DNA of 22,554 nt from a virus: positions 1-22,554 of IMG/VR virus record IMGVR_UViG_3300032282_000936. One strand, 5' to 3'. The position numbers were made by a program, and so were the translations under genes. A model generated the notes under the pieces. That model searched no databases and was not told where the DNA came from. It worked only from the letters and a program-made list of their open reading frames with translations. Below are positions 21,935-22,554 of the stretch, one piece after another. Numbering within the stretch: the stretch's first letter is position 1; each line of letters begins with the position of its first letter.

Positions 21935-22247
21935 GATCTTCTTCCCTTTTTCCTAGCATGTGTGTATTTAAATCTTTGTGCATTAGTCCAAGTTCTTCCG
22001 GTGTTGATTCCCATAAGGGTTTACGGTTTTCTTCCTCTGTGTGACGCATAATCTTACCTACGGTAATACTTATTTCCATCAGCATTTCTTGCTTGTATTC
22101 TTCAAACGCTTTGTGCACTTCGCTTTTTACTAAGCTGTTTATATATCTGTTTATTGTTCTTTCTACTTCTTTCTCCACTCGTTCTCGTATTCTGCCTTCT
22201 AGTATAATTGCTGAGTCTACTGCTTCATTGGTTAGCTCTTCGCTCAT
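21912..22247 (-). CDS. Helical phage protein, function unknown
   Basis: The 111-aa product is almost entirely alpha-helical. Residues 15-60 form a charged amphipathic stretch (LEGRIRERVEKEVERTINRY, INSLVKSEVHKAFEEYKQ) likely to make a coiled coil. The end contains HTEEENRKPLWESTPEELGL and a charged tail. I do not recognise a catalytic motif. It starts 1 nt after the stop of the nuclease gene, behind GAGG, and its end overlaps the HNH-like gene by 23 nt, so it belongs to the recombination operon. It may be an oligomeric partner or regulator of the nuclease or helicase; that is a guess from position only. Confidence 0.55.
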   Translation of the reverse strand: MSEELTNEAVDSAIILEGRIRERVEKEVERTINRYINSLVKSEVHKAFEEYKQEMLMEISITVGKIMRHTEEENRKPLWESTPEELGLMHKDLNTHMLGKREEDHAIRKQT

Positions 22248-22248
22248 C

Positions 22249-22554
22249 TTATTTTCCTCGGTTGTGTGAACAACTTGTTACTGGGCAGAACTTACATAAC
22301 GGCCCTGCTATTGGGTTCCATACATTAGCTGTCGTAGCCATAGCTAGCCTAGCAAGTTCAGGTTCCATGACGTTCATGTATGAGGAACGCATAATGTGTT
22401 CGTGGTCTTTCTTTACTATCTCGTTGCTAACCACAAACAGCAATGCAGACTTAATTTCCATCACCTTAGGGAAGTGCGTGAACACCGCCCCTGCTAACAA
22501 GTCAAGCTGCTTAGTGTCTGCATACTTGGCGTTCTTACTCGTCTTGTAGTCAAC
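22249..22554 (-). CDS. C-terminal part of a PD-(D/E)XK nuclease (5' end outside window)
   Basis: The open frame runs off the right edge; 101 residues are visible. They begin with VDYKTSKNAKYADTKQLDLL, the D-x-K catalytic step plus the Q-x-x-x-L motif of RecB/Cas4-type PD-(D/E)XK nucleases. The C-terminus has NPIAGPLCKFCPVTSCSHN, a cysteine cluster as in Cas4/AddB-like enzymes and phage DUF2800-type exonucleases, where such cysteines may hold an iron-sulfur centre; the fourth ligand, if any, would be outside the window. The likely job is 5'- or 3'-resection of DNA ends for recombination, alongside the SNF2 helicase and SSB-like protein. The internal Met that would start an 83-aa frame is inside the domain and is not the true start. 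Confidence 0.75.
   Translation of the reverse strand, partial: VDYKTSKNAKYADTKQLDLLAGAVFTHFPKVMEIKSALLFVVSNEIVKKDHEHIMRSSYMNVMEPELARLAMATTANVWNPIAGPLCKFCPVTSCSHNRGK

Noticed and set aside
22208-22549. Plus-strand frame of 113 codons opposite the nuclease end
   Set aside because: It is the mirror of a clear PD-(D/E)XK protein and lacks an SD or sensible protein pattern.

Overview
The window is a stretch of a tailed double-stranded DNA phage genome (Caudoviricetes), most likely podovirus-like and probably environmental. It shows wall-to-wall genes with ATGA or 1-2 nt junctions, an endolysin, tail and DNA-ejection proteins, and a compact replication/recombination cluster. Nothing identifies the host directly. 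A canonical lipoprotein signal with Ala after the lipobox Cys, and T7-like ejection-protein logic, favour a Gram-negative host. No integrase, repressor, tRNA, CRISPR array or transposase is visible. Terminase, portal and major capsid genes are not in the window and presumably lie to the left.

Region 1 (1-15125, + strand) is a late module read as one unit with no gap over 2 nt. It contains the end of a holin-like membrane protein, a GH24 endolysin, a 711-aa beta-rich tail protein, a 220-aa protein with a C1q/jelly-roll-like domain, a 102-aa protein with a possible acetyltransferase-like tail, a 584-aa Ala/Pro/Gly-rich virion protein, a 135-aa GNAT-fold-like protein, a 909-aa Gln/Ala-rich virion protein and a 2160-aa 'polyvalent' protein with an HEGLH metallopeptidase motif. 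The 584-, 909- and 2160-aa proteins, with the two small GNAT-like proteins, look like a functional counterpart of the T7 gp13-gp16 internal/ejection protein set (inference from order, size and composition).

Region 2 (15126-15212) is the convergent junction. A strong hairpin there is a rho-independent terminator for the minus strand, its U-tract templated by an A-run that begins inside the stop codon of the giant gene. The junction also holds two plus-strand copies of the Shine-Dalgarno leader used by minus-strand genes, but no gene follows them.

Region 3 (15213-22554, - strand) is the early/replication module. Read right to left it encodes the C-terminus of a PD-(D/E)XK nuclease, an unknown helical protein, a small HNH-like protein, an SNF2-type helicase, a lipoprotein, a 131-aa conserved phage protein, a 47-aa protein, a zinc-binding putative ssDNA-binding protein with an acidic tail, an AEP primase-AAA+ helicase fusion, and a 64-aa protein. 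Nuclease, SNF2 ATPase, SSB and primase-helicase together suggest recombination-coupled DNA replication. An intrinsic terminator sits between the SSB-like gene and the primase gene, only 16 nt before the primase start, and probably sets an SSB-high/primase-low ratio.
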